This document shows, one piece after another, positions 7,405 to 15,305 of a stretch of 21,034 bases of DNA; position 1 is the first letter of the stretch; each line of letters begins with the position of its first letter. This DNA is from Myxococcales bacterium. Lineage in GTDB: Bacteria > Myxococcota > Polyangia > Fen-1088. The position numbers and the translations under genes are program-made. Location: assembly GCA_003155465.1 (NCBI GenBank), contig PMCR01000562.1, positions 28,899-49,932 of the forward strand, in the 5' to 3' direction. The notes beneath the pieces are model-generated. The model saw only the letters and a list, made by a program, of their open reading frames with translations. It was not told the DNA's origin and did not search any database.

Positions 7405-7711
7405 GTGGGGCACTTCTCCGACCGGAACGTGCTACTCGCCGCGAGTTGATCACTTTCATTCCGGCCGCGTGAGAGGGGCAGAATACCCCCGAGCGCGGCC
7501 GCGACCTCGAAACTGCGCGCGGCCGCCAGTGATTGCTCCGGCCACGGCCACCCCCTCCGGTGGGCTTCCCGCCCTGCCCCCACGGGCTTCGCCCGCGCCC
7601 GTCGCGGCCACGTCTACGACCACGACATTCTGCGGCTATCGCGGGATTGGGAGGGCGGGGCTGTCCCGCCTGCTACCTGTCTCCCGTGCCTTCCGCCCGC
7701 GCTCCCGTGCC
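7405..7711. other. Non-coding stretch between converging genes, with GC-rich hairpins
   Basis: These 307 bases separate the stop of the Cys-rich lipoprotein (+) from the stop of the TPR/PEGA gene (-). I see no convincing gene; open frames crossing it are Arg/Pro-rich and look like shadows. Three self-complementary elements stand out. GCGGCCGCG (7495-7503) pairs with CGCGGCCGC (7518-7526) across a 14-base loop. CGGGC/GCCCG (7583-7587/7591-7595) closes on TTC. GGCGGG/CCCGCC (7654-7659/7665-7670) has a five-base loop. None has a T-run, so they are only possible 3'-end structures, not canonical intrinsic terminators. Confidence 0.55.
7654..7670 (-). terminator. Candidate 3' hairpin downstream of the TPR/PEGA gene
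   Basis: On the minus strand, a 6-bp GGCGGG/CCCGCC stem with a five-base loop begins about 40 bases after the TGA of the TPR/PEGA gene. There is no U-tract, so it may stabilise a 3' end rather than terminate transcription. Evidence is structural only. Confidence 0.25.
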
Positions 7712-8740
7712 TCAGAACCTGCCGGCGCAGGTCACGCCCAGGCCGGCAGTCGGGCCGCATTGGAGGCGGAAGGCCGTCTCGACGGGCTCGGGCTTCTCGG
7801 CCGGGGCGCTCGGGCTGCGCACCAGCAGGTAGGTCGCCAGCCCGGCCAGAACCGCGCCGCCAGCGTAACCGCCGATCGCGATGTATCCGTAGGTATTGAC
7901 GCTGTCGTAGCGGGAGTCGCAATTGGCGGGCGGCAGGTCTACCCCCTGGCAATCGTGCTTGTACGACTTGGCCTTGCTCTCGCGCATCAGGTGGAAGGCA
8001 ACACCGGCGCCCAGCGCGCCCAGCGCGGCCACGCCTACGATCACGCCGGCCGTTCTTCCTGGCCCCCAGGTCGGGGGCGGTTGCAGCGGCTTCTCCCCTT
8101 CTTTGCTCACGCTACCGGCCACCGAGGCTTGCCGCACCTGTGGCAGTGGCTTGGGCACGGCAACCGCGACGAAAGTCAGGTGCTCTCGCGCCAATCCGCG
8201 TGCAGGCACAACGACGTTGCGGAAGATGGGCAAGTAGCCAACCGCCTGCACCTCCAGGGCAACGCTGCCCGCGGACACGCGCAGGGGCGCGTTCAGGGGC
8301 AGGACAGCGGCCTGCACGCCGTCTATCTTCACAGTTCCTTCTTTGACCTCTCCTGACAGGTCAAGCGATCCGAGGTGCCCTTGGATGTCGTTCAAGGCCT
8401 GGCTGAGGTGCTTCTTGTTCTTGCCGATCCAGCTCTCCTCCGTCCGCGTGAGAGCCTCGGTCAGATGGCTCTCAGCCTCCAGCCAGCGGCCGAGCGCCTG
8501 CTCGGCCAACGCAATCTGGGCCAAGGCCCGACCGCTCTTGGAAAGTTCGTACGCGCGGCGGAACTCCTGCAGCGCCGCCTCGTCTTGACCCTTCTGGCGC
8601 AGGTCGAGACCTTTTCGGATCAAGCCGGCTTCGCTCCCAGCATCGCTCGGCTCGGAGTTCTTGCGGCCCGCGACGGCGTTGGTGCTCCAGGTGAGCAGGA
8701 TGACGGAAAGAAGTAGCTGAATGGTCGGTGGTTTTCTCAT
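7712..8740 (-). CDS. TPR/PEGA-type membrane protein, partner of the adjacent kinase
   Basis: 342 residues. A signal peptide (MRKPPTIQLLLSVILL...NAVAG, likely cut near residue 25) is followed by a helical TPR-like region at about 35-120 (AALQEFRRAYELSKSGRALAQIALAEQALGRW is spread over two helical repeats). A beta-rich PEGA-like segment follows at about 122-192 (GTVKIDGV..., SAGSVALEVQAVGYLP). Two membrane helices (about 229-250 and 284-307) flank a short loop with a Cys pair (C264, C274). With the signal peptide exported, the TPR/PEGA part should face the periplasm. The gene starts seven bases after the kinase stop, so the two are almost surely co-transcribed and probably work together, for instance in sensing or envelope signalling. 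No catalytic motif is seen; the PEGA assignment is by pattern and less sure than the TPR call. Confidence 0.8.
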   Translation of the reverse strand: MRKPPTIQLLLSVILLTWSTNAVAGRKNSEPSDAGSEAGLIRKGLDLRQKGQDEAALQEFRRAYELSKSGRALAQIALAEQALGRWLEAESHLTEALTRTEESWIGKNKKHLSQALNDIQGHLGSLDLSGEVKEGTVKIDGVQAAVLPLNAPLRVSAGSVALEVQAVGYLPIFRNVVVPARGLAREHLTFVAVAVPKPLPQVRQASVAGSVSKEGEKPLQPPPTWGPGRTAGVIVGVAALGALGAGVAFHLMRESKAKSYKHDCQGVDLPPANCDSRYDSVNTYGYIAIGGYAGGAVLAGLATYLLVRSPSAPAEKPEPVETAFRLQCGPTAGLGVTCAGRF

Positions 8741-8747
8741 GAGGCGC

Positions 8748-10376
8748 TCATTCTATGATGAAGGCATCGTTTACGCCGCGCCTTGGACCTCTTGGCTCCT
8801 CGGCGGGTGATTCGACGGCTGGTCTGGTCTTGCTGGACCCGTGCGCGATGCCGGGCCTAGGTCGCTTTCCGCTCGCGGTCGGGTTCGGCAGTGGGTCGAG
8901 GCGGATCTGGGCTGGGGGTCTGTCGCTCGGTCCGAAGGAAATGGTCTTCGGCTGGTACCCCTGGGCCCAAATCCGCAAGACGTGAGTTTCGCTGTCGGCA
9001 GGTATCGTGGTGTGTATCTGGCCGGTCCAGGGCGACCCATCGTCGATAGCGATCCCTGCCTCGGCGGGAATGGTGGTGACGTCGATGTGTCTGACCGAGG
9101 GAGGCACAGGTTTGGGCGTCTCGTCCGCCACAGGCTCCGGCGGCGGGATGGTTGGGCGCGAGACACGGGACGCTGGTGATGGCTGGCGGAGCAAGACCCA
9201 GAAGACGCCGCCCAACAGCGCGGCACCGGCAACCGCCACGACGACGACCACTCCACCTCGGCCAAAGCGGTGGGGCACCACATCCGTCGCTGAGCGGCCG
9301 CTGCGCGGCTGTCGGCTCTTGCTGCCGAGCGGCTCTTCTCCGGTCGGGGAGATCTTGGTGCTGCCCGGCTGCGATCCGGGCGCGCTGCGCGCCTGCAATC
9401 CCGACCGCGCCGAGGGAGGGCGGGTCGGACTGCGAGGAGGATCAAGAGGATTGCTCGCGGGCAGCACGGCCGTCGCTGCGTTCTGGCGAAACGCAGCGGA
9501 CATGGCGTGACGGATCTGTTCGCTGGCGAAGGGCAGAAGAGCAGCCCCAAGCTCAAGTAGCGAAGAATAGCGGTTCGCGGGTTCAGGCGACACCGCCCGC
9601 ATCACGATCTGTTCCAGCTCTGGTGGACAGTCCGGCCTGATCTGGCTGGGCGGAACGATGGGGAGATTGGCGATGTTGTAGAGTATCTCGAACGGATTCT
9701 CGCCTGGGTGGCCCCGTGCTCCTGTCAGCATCTCGTAGAGAATCAGGCCCAGGGCGTACTGATCGCTGAAGTGGTTCACTTGGTGCGAGCCGCGTGCCTG
9801 CTCTGGGGACATGTAGGCGGCCGTGCCCAGAACCGTCAGCGTGCCAGTCAGCTTCCCGGTCGGCTCGTCCGTCATCAGTTTCGAGACGCCGAAGTCGAGC
9901 ACCTTGGGAACCAAGTCGCCCCACGGTCCCTGCATGAGAAAGATGTTTTCCGGCTTGAGATCGCGATGAACAACGCCTTCGGCGTGACCGGTGGCGATGG
10001 CCGAGATAACCGGCAGCAAGAGGTCGGCGGTCTCGACGATCTCCAAGCGACCGCGGCTCGCCAGAAGGTGACCGAGGGTCTGCCCCTCCAGGTACTCCAT
10101 CACCATGTAGGGTATGTCGCCCTCGCAGCCGACATCCGACACGCGCACGATATTGGGGTGATTTATGCGCGCAGCCACTTCCGCCTCGCGCAGAAACCGC
10201 GCGCGAAACTCAGAGGTCTGTGCGATGGAGGGGAGCAGCGTCTTGATCGCGAAGCGTTTCTTCAGGGCAGGATGGAACGCCTCATAGACGGTTCCCATTC
10301 CGCCCTCGCCGATAATCCGAACGATTTGGTAACGGGCAAAGATCTGGCCGGTCTGTAGCTGGTCGGTGGCGTTCAT
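8748..10376 (-). CDS. Transmembrane Ser/Thr protein kinase with extracytoplasmic PEGA domain
   Basis: 542 residues from the ATG at 10374-10376; the frame continues upstream, but that part is low-complexity, unlike kinase, and runs into rlmD. The N-terminal Hanks-type kinase domain (about 16-285) is complete: Gly loop GEGGMG 23-28, ATP-binding Lys45 (AIK), catalytic HRDLKPEN 137-144, DFG 161-163 and the APE-equivalent MSPEQ 189-193. All catalytic residues are present, so it should be active. A Pro/Ser-rich basic juxtamembrane region (about 300-370) leads to one membrane helix (about 373-395). A PEGA-like beta domain follows at about 428-494 (HIDVTTIPAEAGIAIDDG...QGYQPKTI), then a basic tail. 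Basic residues before the helix support a cytoplasmic kinase and periplasmic PEGA domain. The next gene also has a PEGA-like domain, suggesting a matched signalling pair. Target proteins are unknown. Confidence 0.92.
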   Translation of the reverse strand: MNATDQLQTGQIFARYQIVRIIGEGGMGTVYEAFHPALKKRFAIKTLLPSIAQTSEFRARFLREAEVAARINHPNIVRVSDVGCEGDIPYMVMEYLEGQTLGHLLASRGRLEIVETADLLLPVISAIATGHAEGVVHRDLKPENIFLMQGPWGDLVPKVLDFGVSKLMTDEPTGKLTGTLTVLGTAAYMSPEQARGSHQVNHFSDQYALGLILYEMLTGARGHPGENPFEILYNIANLPIVPPSQIRPDCPPELEQIVMRAVSPEPANRYSSLLELGAALLPFASEQIRHAMSAAFRQNAATAVLPASNPLDPPRSPTRPPSARSGLQARSAPGSQPGSTKISPTGEEPLGSKSRQPRSGRSATDVVPHRFGRGGVVVVVAVAGAALLGGVFWVLLRQPSPASRVSRPTIPPPEPVADETPKPVPPSVRHIDVTTIPAEAGIAIDDGSPWTGQIHTTIPADSETHVLRIWAQGYQPKTISFGPSDRPPAQIRLDPLPNPTASGKRPRPGIAHGSSKTRPAVESPAEEPRGPRRGVNDAFIIE

Positions 10377-10432
10377 CTGCGTAGGCCCCACTGAGGATAC
10401 CAGTGTACGGTGCAGGACACAAAGCCGCTGCT

Positions 10433-11842
10433 CTACCCGTTCACCAGCAGTGCCAGGGCCTCGACATGTGGGGTGTGGGGGAGCATGTCGTACGGGGTGA
10501 CGCTGACGGTGGCCAGGCCCAGGCGAGCGAGGGCCGCCAGATCTCTGGCCAAGGAAGCGGGGTTGCAACTCAGGTAGGCAACCAGGCGCGGACGCAGTTG
10601 CGCCACCGCCTCGATCACCGCCGGGGCACACCCCTTGCGCGGCGGATTGAGCACCACCAGATCAGCCGTTCCCACCCGCGCGAGATGATCCGCCACGTCG
10701 CCCGCCAAGAAGCGAACGCGGCGGCTGGGATCCCTGGGCTCACGCTCGGCGAGCAAGGCCTGCGCCGTGGCGCAAGCCGCTGGGTTCTCCTCGATGGCCA
10801 CCACCTCGCGCGCCAGCGGCGCCAGCGACAGGGCAATACCGCCGGCGCCGGCATACGCGTCGACCACGCGATCGATCGATCCCAGGCGCGTGGCCGCGTC
10901 CACGATGTCCTGGTAGGCGCGGCCTGCCACCAGGCGGTTGGCCTGGCCAAACGAACGCGGCCCCAGGCGCATGCGCGCCGGGCCGATGCTGTCTTCGATG
11001 GTGGCAGAGCCAAAGAGCAAGTGCTCTTGCTCGCCGAAAAGGGTGTTTCCGCTGGTGCTGTTGATGTTGTGGACCACGCCCAGCACAGCCGGGCAGACGG
11101 CAGCAAGCTCACGCGCGAGAGTCTCCGCCTGGGGCCAGCTTCCGCGGCCGGTGACCAGCGCGACCAGAACCTTGCCGTCGGCATTGGCACGAAGGACCAC
11201 GTAGCGGAGAAGTCCCGTGCGACGGGTTTCGTCGAAAGGCGCGACTGCGTACTGGCCGAGCAGGGTCAACAGCGAGGCCGCGACCTCGGCCAGGGCCGGC
11301 TCGCCGATGGCGCAGCCGGACATGTCCACGATCTCATGTGAACGCGGGGCATAGGCCCCCAGCACCAGCCTGCCGTCGCGGTCGCGTCCAAAAACAAGCT
11401 TGGCGTTGCCGCGATAGCCGAACGGGCGAGGCGAGGGCACGCAGGCCGCGACCGGCACATGGAGAAACTCTTCGTACGCTGCCATTGCCTTGACCACCTG
11501 CTCGCGTTTCCATTCCACCTGCGCGGCGTAGGCCCAGCCCGCAAGCGGGCAGCCGCCACAACGATGGTGGGCCGGGCAGAGCGGCGCCACCCGCTCGGGC
11601 GAGGCACTCACGATCTCCTCAAGATCGGCCCACGCGTCTCGGCCTTGCTCAAACATGTGGGGCGACACATGCGCCACCGCGGCACGCACGCGCTCGCCAG
11701 GCAGAGCGCCGGCCACGTGCAGGCGAAACCGGCCCGCCTCGGTTTGCACATCGGCCACTGCGGCACCGTCGAGGTCCAGCCGATCGCAAGTCAGCGTCAG
11801 GCTGACGCCTGGATGAACGGGCGAGGCCAGGGGCAAAGTCAC
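10433..11842 (-). CDS. rlmD: 23S rRNA (uracil-5)-methyltransferase, RlmD/RumA type
   Basis: 469 residues from a GTG start; no ATG or clear ribosome-binding site is nearby, so the exact start is uncertain by a few codons. The TrmA/RlmD family makes 5-methyluridine using S-adenosylmethionine. An N-terminal TRAM-like beta region (about 10-80) is followed by the 4Fe-4S ligands C89, C95, C98 and C177, as in E. coli RlmD. The C-terminal Rossmann domain has SFGQANR (298-303), DAYAGAGGI (328-336) and NPPRKG (399-404). The nucleophile Cys426 lies in SCNPASLARDL, and the C-terminal HVE supplies the general base. The canonical DPPR reads NPPR here. The Fe-S cysteines and full length favour RlmD over TrmA, but the TrmA/RlmC/RlmD split cannot be settled by eye. 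It follows the zinc-ribbon gene by 15 bases. Confidence 0.9.
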   Translation of the reverse strand: MTLPLASPVHPGVSLTLTCDRLDLDGAAVADVQTEAGRFRLHVAGALPGERVRAAVAHVSPHMFEQGRDAWADLEEIVSASPERVAPLCPAHHRCGGCPLAGWAYAAQVEWKREQVVKAMAAYEEFLHVPVAACVPSPRPFGYRGNAKLVFGRDRDGRLVLGAYAPRSHEIVDMSGCAIGEPALAEVAASLLTLLGQYAVAPFDETRRTGLLRYVVLRANADGKVLVALVTGRGSWPQAETLARELAAVCPAVLGVVHNINSTSGNTLFGEQEHLLFGSATIEDSIGPARMRLGPRSFGQANRLVAGRAYQDIVDAATRLGSIDRVVDAYAGAGGIALSLAPLAREVVAIEENPAACATAQALLAEREPRDPSRRVRFLAGDVADHLARVGTADLVVLNPPRKGCAPAVIEAVAQLRPRLVAYLSCNPASLARDLAALARLGLATVSVTPYDMLPHTPHVEALALLVNG

Positions 11843-11857
11843 GCTGTCTTGATCGCT

Positions 11858-12382
11858 CTACGCGCCAGTGCCATTGCCCGAGCTTGGCTTGGGTGCAGGC
11901 GGGTGGTCGGGCAATGCCACGTCAAGCGCCGCCACCGGCCGCTCCAGGGTTGACACCGCCTTGGCGCTGGCCAGGGTGCGCATCCCGCCGGGAAAGTGAA
12001 CCTCGACCTTGCCCGGGCCAGGCACGCCACTGACCACGCCGATGCCAAAGGTCGCGTGGGTCACGCGCTCGCCAGGCAGGTAGCCTTCCCTGGGCGAATA
12101 GGCGCGCGGCGGCTTGCTGGGGTCAAAAACCACCGCCACCGCGGGCGCGAGCAGGTTGGCCCGCGTCGTGCGCCGCTTTCGAGATCGCCCCCATGTGCTG
12201 CCCGAACTGCCGCTCCCGGCCGCGGCCGGCGCTTGGTCGCCGCGATAGTTGTGCTGGCCGCCACAGAGTTTGCACACAACCTTGGCCACGCGTTCGCCCA
12301 CCTTGGCCATCACCACATGCCAGGTGTCGCCGCAGCGGGTGCAGATGTCCTCGATATCCTCGCCTACCCCAGGGGTGGACAT
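11858..12382 (-). CDS. Zinc-ribbon protein with C-terminal Tudor-like domain
   Basis: 174 residues from the ATG at 12380-12382. The N-terminus has a two-strand zinc ribbon, C14/C17 (CTRCGDTWH) and C37/C40 (CKLCGGQHNYR). A basic, Gly/Ser-rich linker follows (about 50-75, with RSRKRRTTR). Residues about 101-147 (PGERVTHATFGIGVVSGV..., KVEVHFPGGMRTLA) match the pattern of the small Tudor-like module found at the C-terminus of UvrD/PcrA helicases, where it contacts RNA polymerase or nucleic acid. The tail is Pro-rich. Nucleic-acid or ribosome-associated binding is plausible given the basic linker and the downstream rRNA methyltransferase, with which it is probably co-transcribed (15-base gap). 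No named family is recognised; the Tudor assignment is from pattern alone. Confidence 0.72.
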   Translation of the reverse strand: MSTPGVGEDIEDICTRCGDTWHVVMAKVGERVAKVVCKLCGGQHNYRGDQAPAAAGSGSSGSTWGRSRKRRTTRANLLAPAVAVVFDPSKPPRAYSPREGYLPGERVTHATFGIGVVSGVPGPGKVEVHFPGGMRTLASAKAVSTLERPVAALDVALPDHPPAPKPSSGNGTGA

Positions 12383-12442
12383 GGTTGCTTAGACGCAGCC
12401 TCCTAATTGCATGAGTCTACAGGGATCGAGCCCGATTGTGGG

Positions 12443-12862
12443 CTACTTCTTGAAAAAGGACACAGCGTAAAGGTTGAGGGCGTCAACCTGCTGCGGCGTC
12501 AGCCGATCGCCAAACGGCTTCATTTCTTGTTCTTTTCCGTTGACCTTTCGCTTGAGGCCTTCGAGGACTAACTTGCGGCCGCTTTCCACGGTCACGTCCT
12601 TCCAGTAGGCGGCCTTGGTCATGTCCGCGATGCCCATTTCCTTGCCCTGCTCGGTGTGGCCTCGGCCGTCCTCGCCGTGGCAGGTCGCGCACTTGGAATT
12701 CCACAAGCGCACGAGCTTCTTCTCCGGCTTGTAGCCCGCGGGCGGCGAAAGAGGGGTGCCTGCGGTTTCCGCCTGCGCCACAGGCCGGAGGACCGGACTG
12801 GCGAGCAGCACCACGAGCGACGGGAAGATGAAAAGTGCAAAGGGCGAACTGCGGCGAGACAT
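12443..12862 (-). CDS. Periplasmic monoheme c-type cytochrome
   Basis: 139 residues from the ATG at 12860-12862, chosen over an in-frame ATG at 12883 because AAAGGG (12869-12874) sits six bases upstream. A signal peptide (MSRRSSPFALFIFPSLVVLL...AQA, cut near residue 31) exports the protein. The heme-binding motif is CATCH at residues 58-62, with H62 as the proximal ligand. Met114 in QEMKPFGD is the probable distal ligand, in the position expected for a class I cytochrome c. It ends in a typical C-terminal helix (TPQQVDALNLYAVSFFKK). It should carry electrons in the periplasm. The partner is not apparent: no oxidase or reductase gene is nearby. The spermidine-synthase-like gene is transcribed divergently 77 bases away. 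Confidence 0.9.
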   Translation of the reverse strand: MSRRSSPFALFIFPSLVVLLASPVLRPVAQAETAGTPLSPPAGYKPEKKLVRLWNSKCATCHGEDGRGHTEQGKEMGIADMTKAAYWKDVTVESGRKLVLEGLKRKVNGKEQEMKPFGDRLTPQQVDALNLYAVSFFKK

Positions 12863-12939
12863 GGTGGGCCCTTTCTTTATCATTTGCCGCCGCGGGCGCC
12901 AGATTCGTCTTGCGGGTAGATTGCAGCTTTCTGTCCGCC
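12863..12939. promoter_or_regulatory. Divergent 77-base intergenic region, presumed promoters
   Basis: Lies between the cytochrome c start (-) and the spermidine-synthase-like start (+), so promoters for both directions should be here or in the flanking coding sequence. I find no convincing -35/-10 pair on either strand; this is inference from gene orientation only. Confidence 0.3.
12869..12874 (-). promoter_or_regulatory. Shine-Dalgarno sequence of the cytochrome c gene
   Basis: AAAGGG on the minus strand, six bases before the ATG at 12862. It decides this start over the ATG seven codons upstream. Confidence 0.65.
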
Positions 12940-15153
12940 ATGTTCGCCCGGGTCTCGCCCCTCACCAGCGTCGTGCTGCTTGGCTGGGTCATCGCGACCA
13001 GCCAGACGATATTGCTACGCGAAGCGCTTGCGGCTGCGCAGGGCAATGAGTTGGCCATCGCATTGGCCCTGGGCCAATGGCTGGTGCTGACCGCGGCCGG
13101 CAGCGCGGCGGCCGGGCTGCTTCCTGGCCGGCTTTCTCGTCGATTCTTCGTCGTCGGCGCTCTCCTGCTTGGCCCAGCGCTTTTCGCCGCGCTCTTGACC
13201 GCGCGCGGACTGCCGCGCATCTTCTCGCTGGCACCGGGCATGCTGCTCACCCTTGATCAGCATGTGCTCGGGCTGCTATTGACCCTGGCGCCGGTCTGCC
13301 TGGTGGGCGGAGCCAGTTTCACCCTGGCCTGTCGACTGCCCGGGGTGGCCCCGACACGCGCCTATCTGGCCGAAGCAGCGGGCTGGCTTGCAGGCGGCGT
13401 GACTGCGACCTGGCTGGTGGAGATCTGGCAGCCCTTTGCCGTGGCCGCGGCGCTGAGCATCGCTGCGGTGCTGGCTGCGGCCTTGTTGGTCGGCCGCGCG
13501 TGGACCTTTGCGGCGGTCGGGCTGGCCGCGGTTGCCCTTCTGGGCCAGCGTGGGTTGGACACCATCGAGGCGCACAGCTTGGCCTGGCGCTGGCCCGGGG
13601 AGAGCGTCGAGGCGAGCGCATACACCCGCCATGGCCATGTGGCCGTGCTTCTCCGCGCCGATCAGCGCGCCCTCTACGAAGACGGCCATCTGGCCCTGGT
13701 GTTGCCGGAGCGCCAGTCGTCGGAGGAACTGGTGCACCTGGCCTTGCTGCAGGTGCGCGAACCACGGCGGCTCTTCGTAGCCGGTGGAATGGGTGGGCTT
13801 CTGCCCGAGATTCTCAAGCATGAAGTCGTCGAGGTGACCCTGGCCGAGCCTGAGGCGACCCTGGCCGAGATGGAGATGAAGGCCGCTGACCCTGCCACCC
13901 GCCAGGCACTGCGCGATCCGCGCGTACACATGCTCACCGGCGATGTGCGCAATCTCTTGCGGCAAGGAGGCGCCTGGGACGTCGAGTTGCTGTCCACTGC
14001 CGAACCGTCGACTCTGCTCGCCAGTCGGCTGCTCACCAGGGAGAGTTTCGCCGAGGCTCGGCGTGCACTGCGGCCCGGCGGCGTGTTGGCCTTTGCCCTG
14101 CCTGGAGCCGAGAACTACTACAGCCCGGAACTGGTGGCGCGTAACGGCGCGGTGTACAAGGCGCTGGCCTCCGTGTTCGCGAATGTCTTGGTGACGCCTC
14201 TGTCGACCAACTACTTCCTGGCCAGCGATTCCCCCTTGAGCCGCGATCCCGTGGAACTGGGGCGGCGCCTTCGGGAACGGAAGGTCACGTCCAGCTTCGT
14301 GGACGAGTATTCGCTGGCGGTGCTCATGCCCGAGGAGCGGGTGGAGACCCTGGCCAAGCTGTACAAAGAGGCGGCCGTGGTGGCAAGCGGCGATCGTTTG
14401 CCAACCGCGTATCTGCACAACCTGTTGGTTTCTGGGCGCGCAGACTCCGGCCGCGTCGCCGAACTGCTGCGTCGGACCCTTGGCCTCGGATTCTGGCGGT
14501 TAGCGTTGGGGCTGGCCGTGCTGCTCGTGGTGCCGGCCTTCCTGGCTGCGAGGGGCGGGAAAGCGCAGGGGACCGCCCTACTGGTGGTATCAGTGGTGGG
14601 CTTCGCCAGCATGGCCTCGACCGTGCTGGTTCTCGCGGTGACGCAATCGGCTCTGGGAGCTTTGCATCACCTACTGGGCGCGCTTCTGGCCGCCAACATG
14701 GCTGGGCTGGCGTTTGCCGCGTGGACACGTCCTGATATGGGAACCCTGAAATGGTTCCCCTTCCCTCGCGCTCGCCGCCGGCTGAGCCAGCGGGCTCCCC
14801 ATACGACCGAGGCTCGGTCTTGGGGCGCGCTTGGCCTTGGCCTGGTGGTGCCAGCGCTTCTGCCTCTGCTCTCGCGCGTTTCGATGCAGCTACCGCCAGC
14901 CGCGATGATGGTCGCCTTGCTGGTCGCTTCGCTGGCAGCCGGCGCCGCGGTCGGAATCGCCTTTCGCGCGGCTTTGGTCACGGGTGCGACGCCAGCGGCA
15001 ATCTACGTCGTAGACCTGCTGGGCGCGGCCTTGGCTGCGCCGGTCATCGCTGCGGCGGCGCTTCCCGGCTTCGGCCTCGACGCGGCCTGTGCCCTGGTCG
15101 CCTTGCTGGCAGCACCAGCTGCGCTTGCCCTCGCGGTCACCCGGCAACGGTGA
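12940..15153 (+). CDS. Polytopic membrane protein with spermidine-synthase-like domain, probably non-catalytic
   Basis: 737 residues from the ATG at 12940; the frame is open back to 12835, but the hydrophobic family-like sequence begins at MFARVSPLTS. There are three blocks. About residues 5-205 hold six or so membrane helices. About 225-490 is a soluble Rossmann domain like spermidine synthase (YTRHGHVAV at 228-236, LYEDGHLAL at 245-253, glycine motif AGGMGG at 281-286, RALRPGGVLAF at 375-385). About 518-737 is a second membrane block. In true aminopropyltransferases a DxxDP motif carries the catalytic Asp; the aligned segment here reads STAEP (352-356), so both Asp are lost. Nucleotide or polyamine binding may remain, but transfer activity is doubtful. 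Related fused membrane/spermidine-synthase proteins are known and mostly uncharacterised. It has no same-strand upstream partner; a cytochrome c gene diverges from it. Confidence 0.78.
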   Translation: MFARVSPLTSVVLLGWVIATSQTILLREALAAAQGNELAIALALGQWLVLTAAGSAAAGLLPGRLSRRFFVVGALLLGPALFAALLTARGLPRIFSLAPGMLLTLDQHVLGLLLTLAPVCLVGGASFTLACRLPGVAPTRAYLAEAAGWLAGGVTATWLVEIWQPFAVAAALSIAAVLAAALLVGRAWTFAAVGLAAVALLGQRGLDTIEAHSLAWRWPGESVEASAYTRHGHVAVLLRADQRALYEDGHLALVLPERQSSEELVHLALLQVREPRRLFVAGGMGGLLPEILKHEVVEVTLAEPEATLAEMEMKAADPATRQALRDPRVHMLTGDVRNLLRQGGAWDVELLSTAEPSTLLASRLLTRESFAEARRALRPGGVLAFALPGAENYYSPELVARNGAVYKALASVFANVLVTPLSTNYFLASDSPLSRDPVELGRRLRERKVTSSFVDEYSLAVLMPEERVETLAKLYKEAAVVASGDRLPTAYLHNLLVSGRADSGRVAELLRRTLGLGFWRLALGLAVLLVVPAFLAARGGKAQGTALLVVSVVGFASMASTVLVLAVTQSALGALHHLLGALLAANMAGLAFAAWTRPDMGTLKWFPFPRARRRLSQRAPHTTEARSWGALGLGLVVPALLPLLSRVSMQLPPAAMMVALLVASLAAGAAVGIAFRAALVTGATPAAIYVVDLLGAALAAPVIAAAALPGFGLDAACALVALLAAPAALALAVTRQR

Positions 15154-15167
15154 CCAGGGCTCTTCCC

Positions 15168-15230
15168 AGGTTGGACGCGTGAAGTGTATAAGACCAGTGG
15201 TTGGGACTACTTGCGCGGCGTGCCCAACCT
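15168..15230 (+). promoter_or_regulatory. Repeated GGTTGG half-sites upstream of the GH3 gene
   Basis: AGGTTGG (15168-15174) and GGTTGGG (15199-15205) are direct repeats exactly 30 bases apart, and CCCAACCT (15223-15230) is complementary to either. The set could be operator half-sites or two mutually exclusive RNA stems in the leader. TATAAG at 15187-15192 resembles a -10 element, but the nearest TTGGAC (15171-15176) is only ten bases before it, so no standard promoter can be claimed. The gap (15154-15317) holds no gene. Confidence 0.3.
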
Positions 15231-15305
15231 CGAAGTACCGCTACGATGGCTGGCGAATCGCGCGCAACGGTTGAATGCACGCGCGAGGCGTCCCCCAGAA
15301 ACGTC

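Noticed and set aside
7469..8356. 295-residue open frame on the plus strand
   Set aside because: Antisense to the TPR/PEGA gene over most of its length, Arg/Pro/Ala-rich with no domain; a GC-rich shadow frame.
10377..10631. 85-residue N-terminal extension of the kinase
   Set aside because: Mostly overlaps rlmD, is low-complexity Gly/Pro/Arg, and kinase-like sequence starts soon after the ATG at 10376.
12835..12939. Extended N-terminus of the spermidine-synthase-like protein from the ATG at 12835
   Set aside because: It would run antisense through the cytochrome c start and ribosome-binding site, and the membrane-protein sequence begins at 12940.
13276..14418. 380-residue open frame on the minus strand
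   Set aside because: Gln/Gly/His-rich shadow of the spermidine-synthase-like gene, with no domain pattern.
15171..15192. Sigma70 promoter TTGGAC...TATAAG before the GH3 gene
   Set aside because: Only ten bases separate the two boxes; normal spacing is 16-18.
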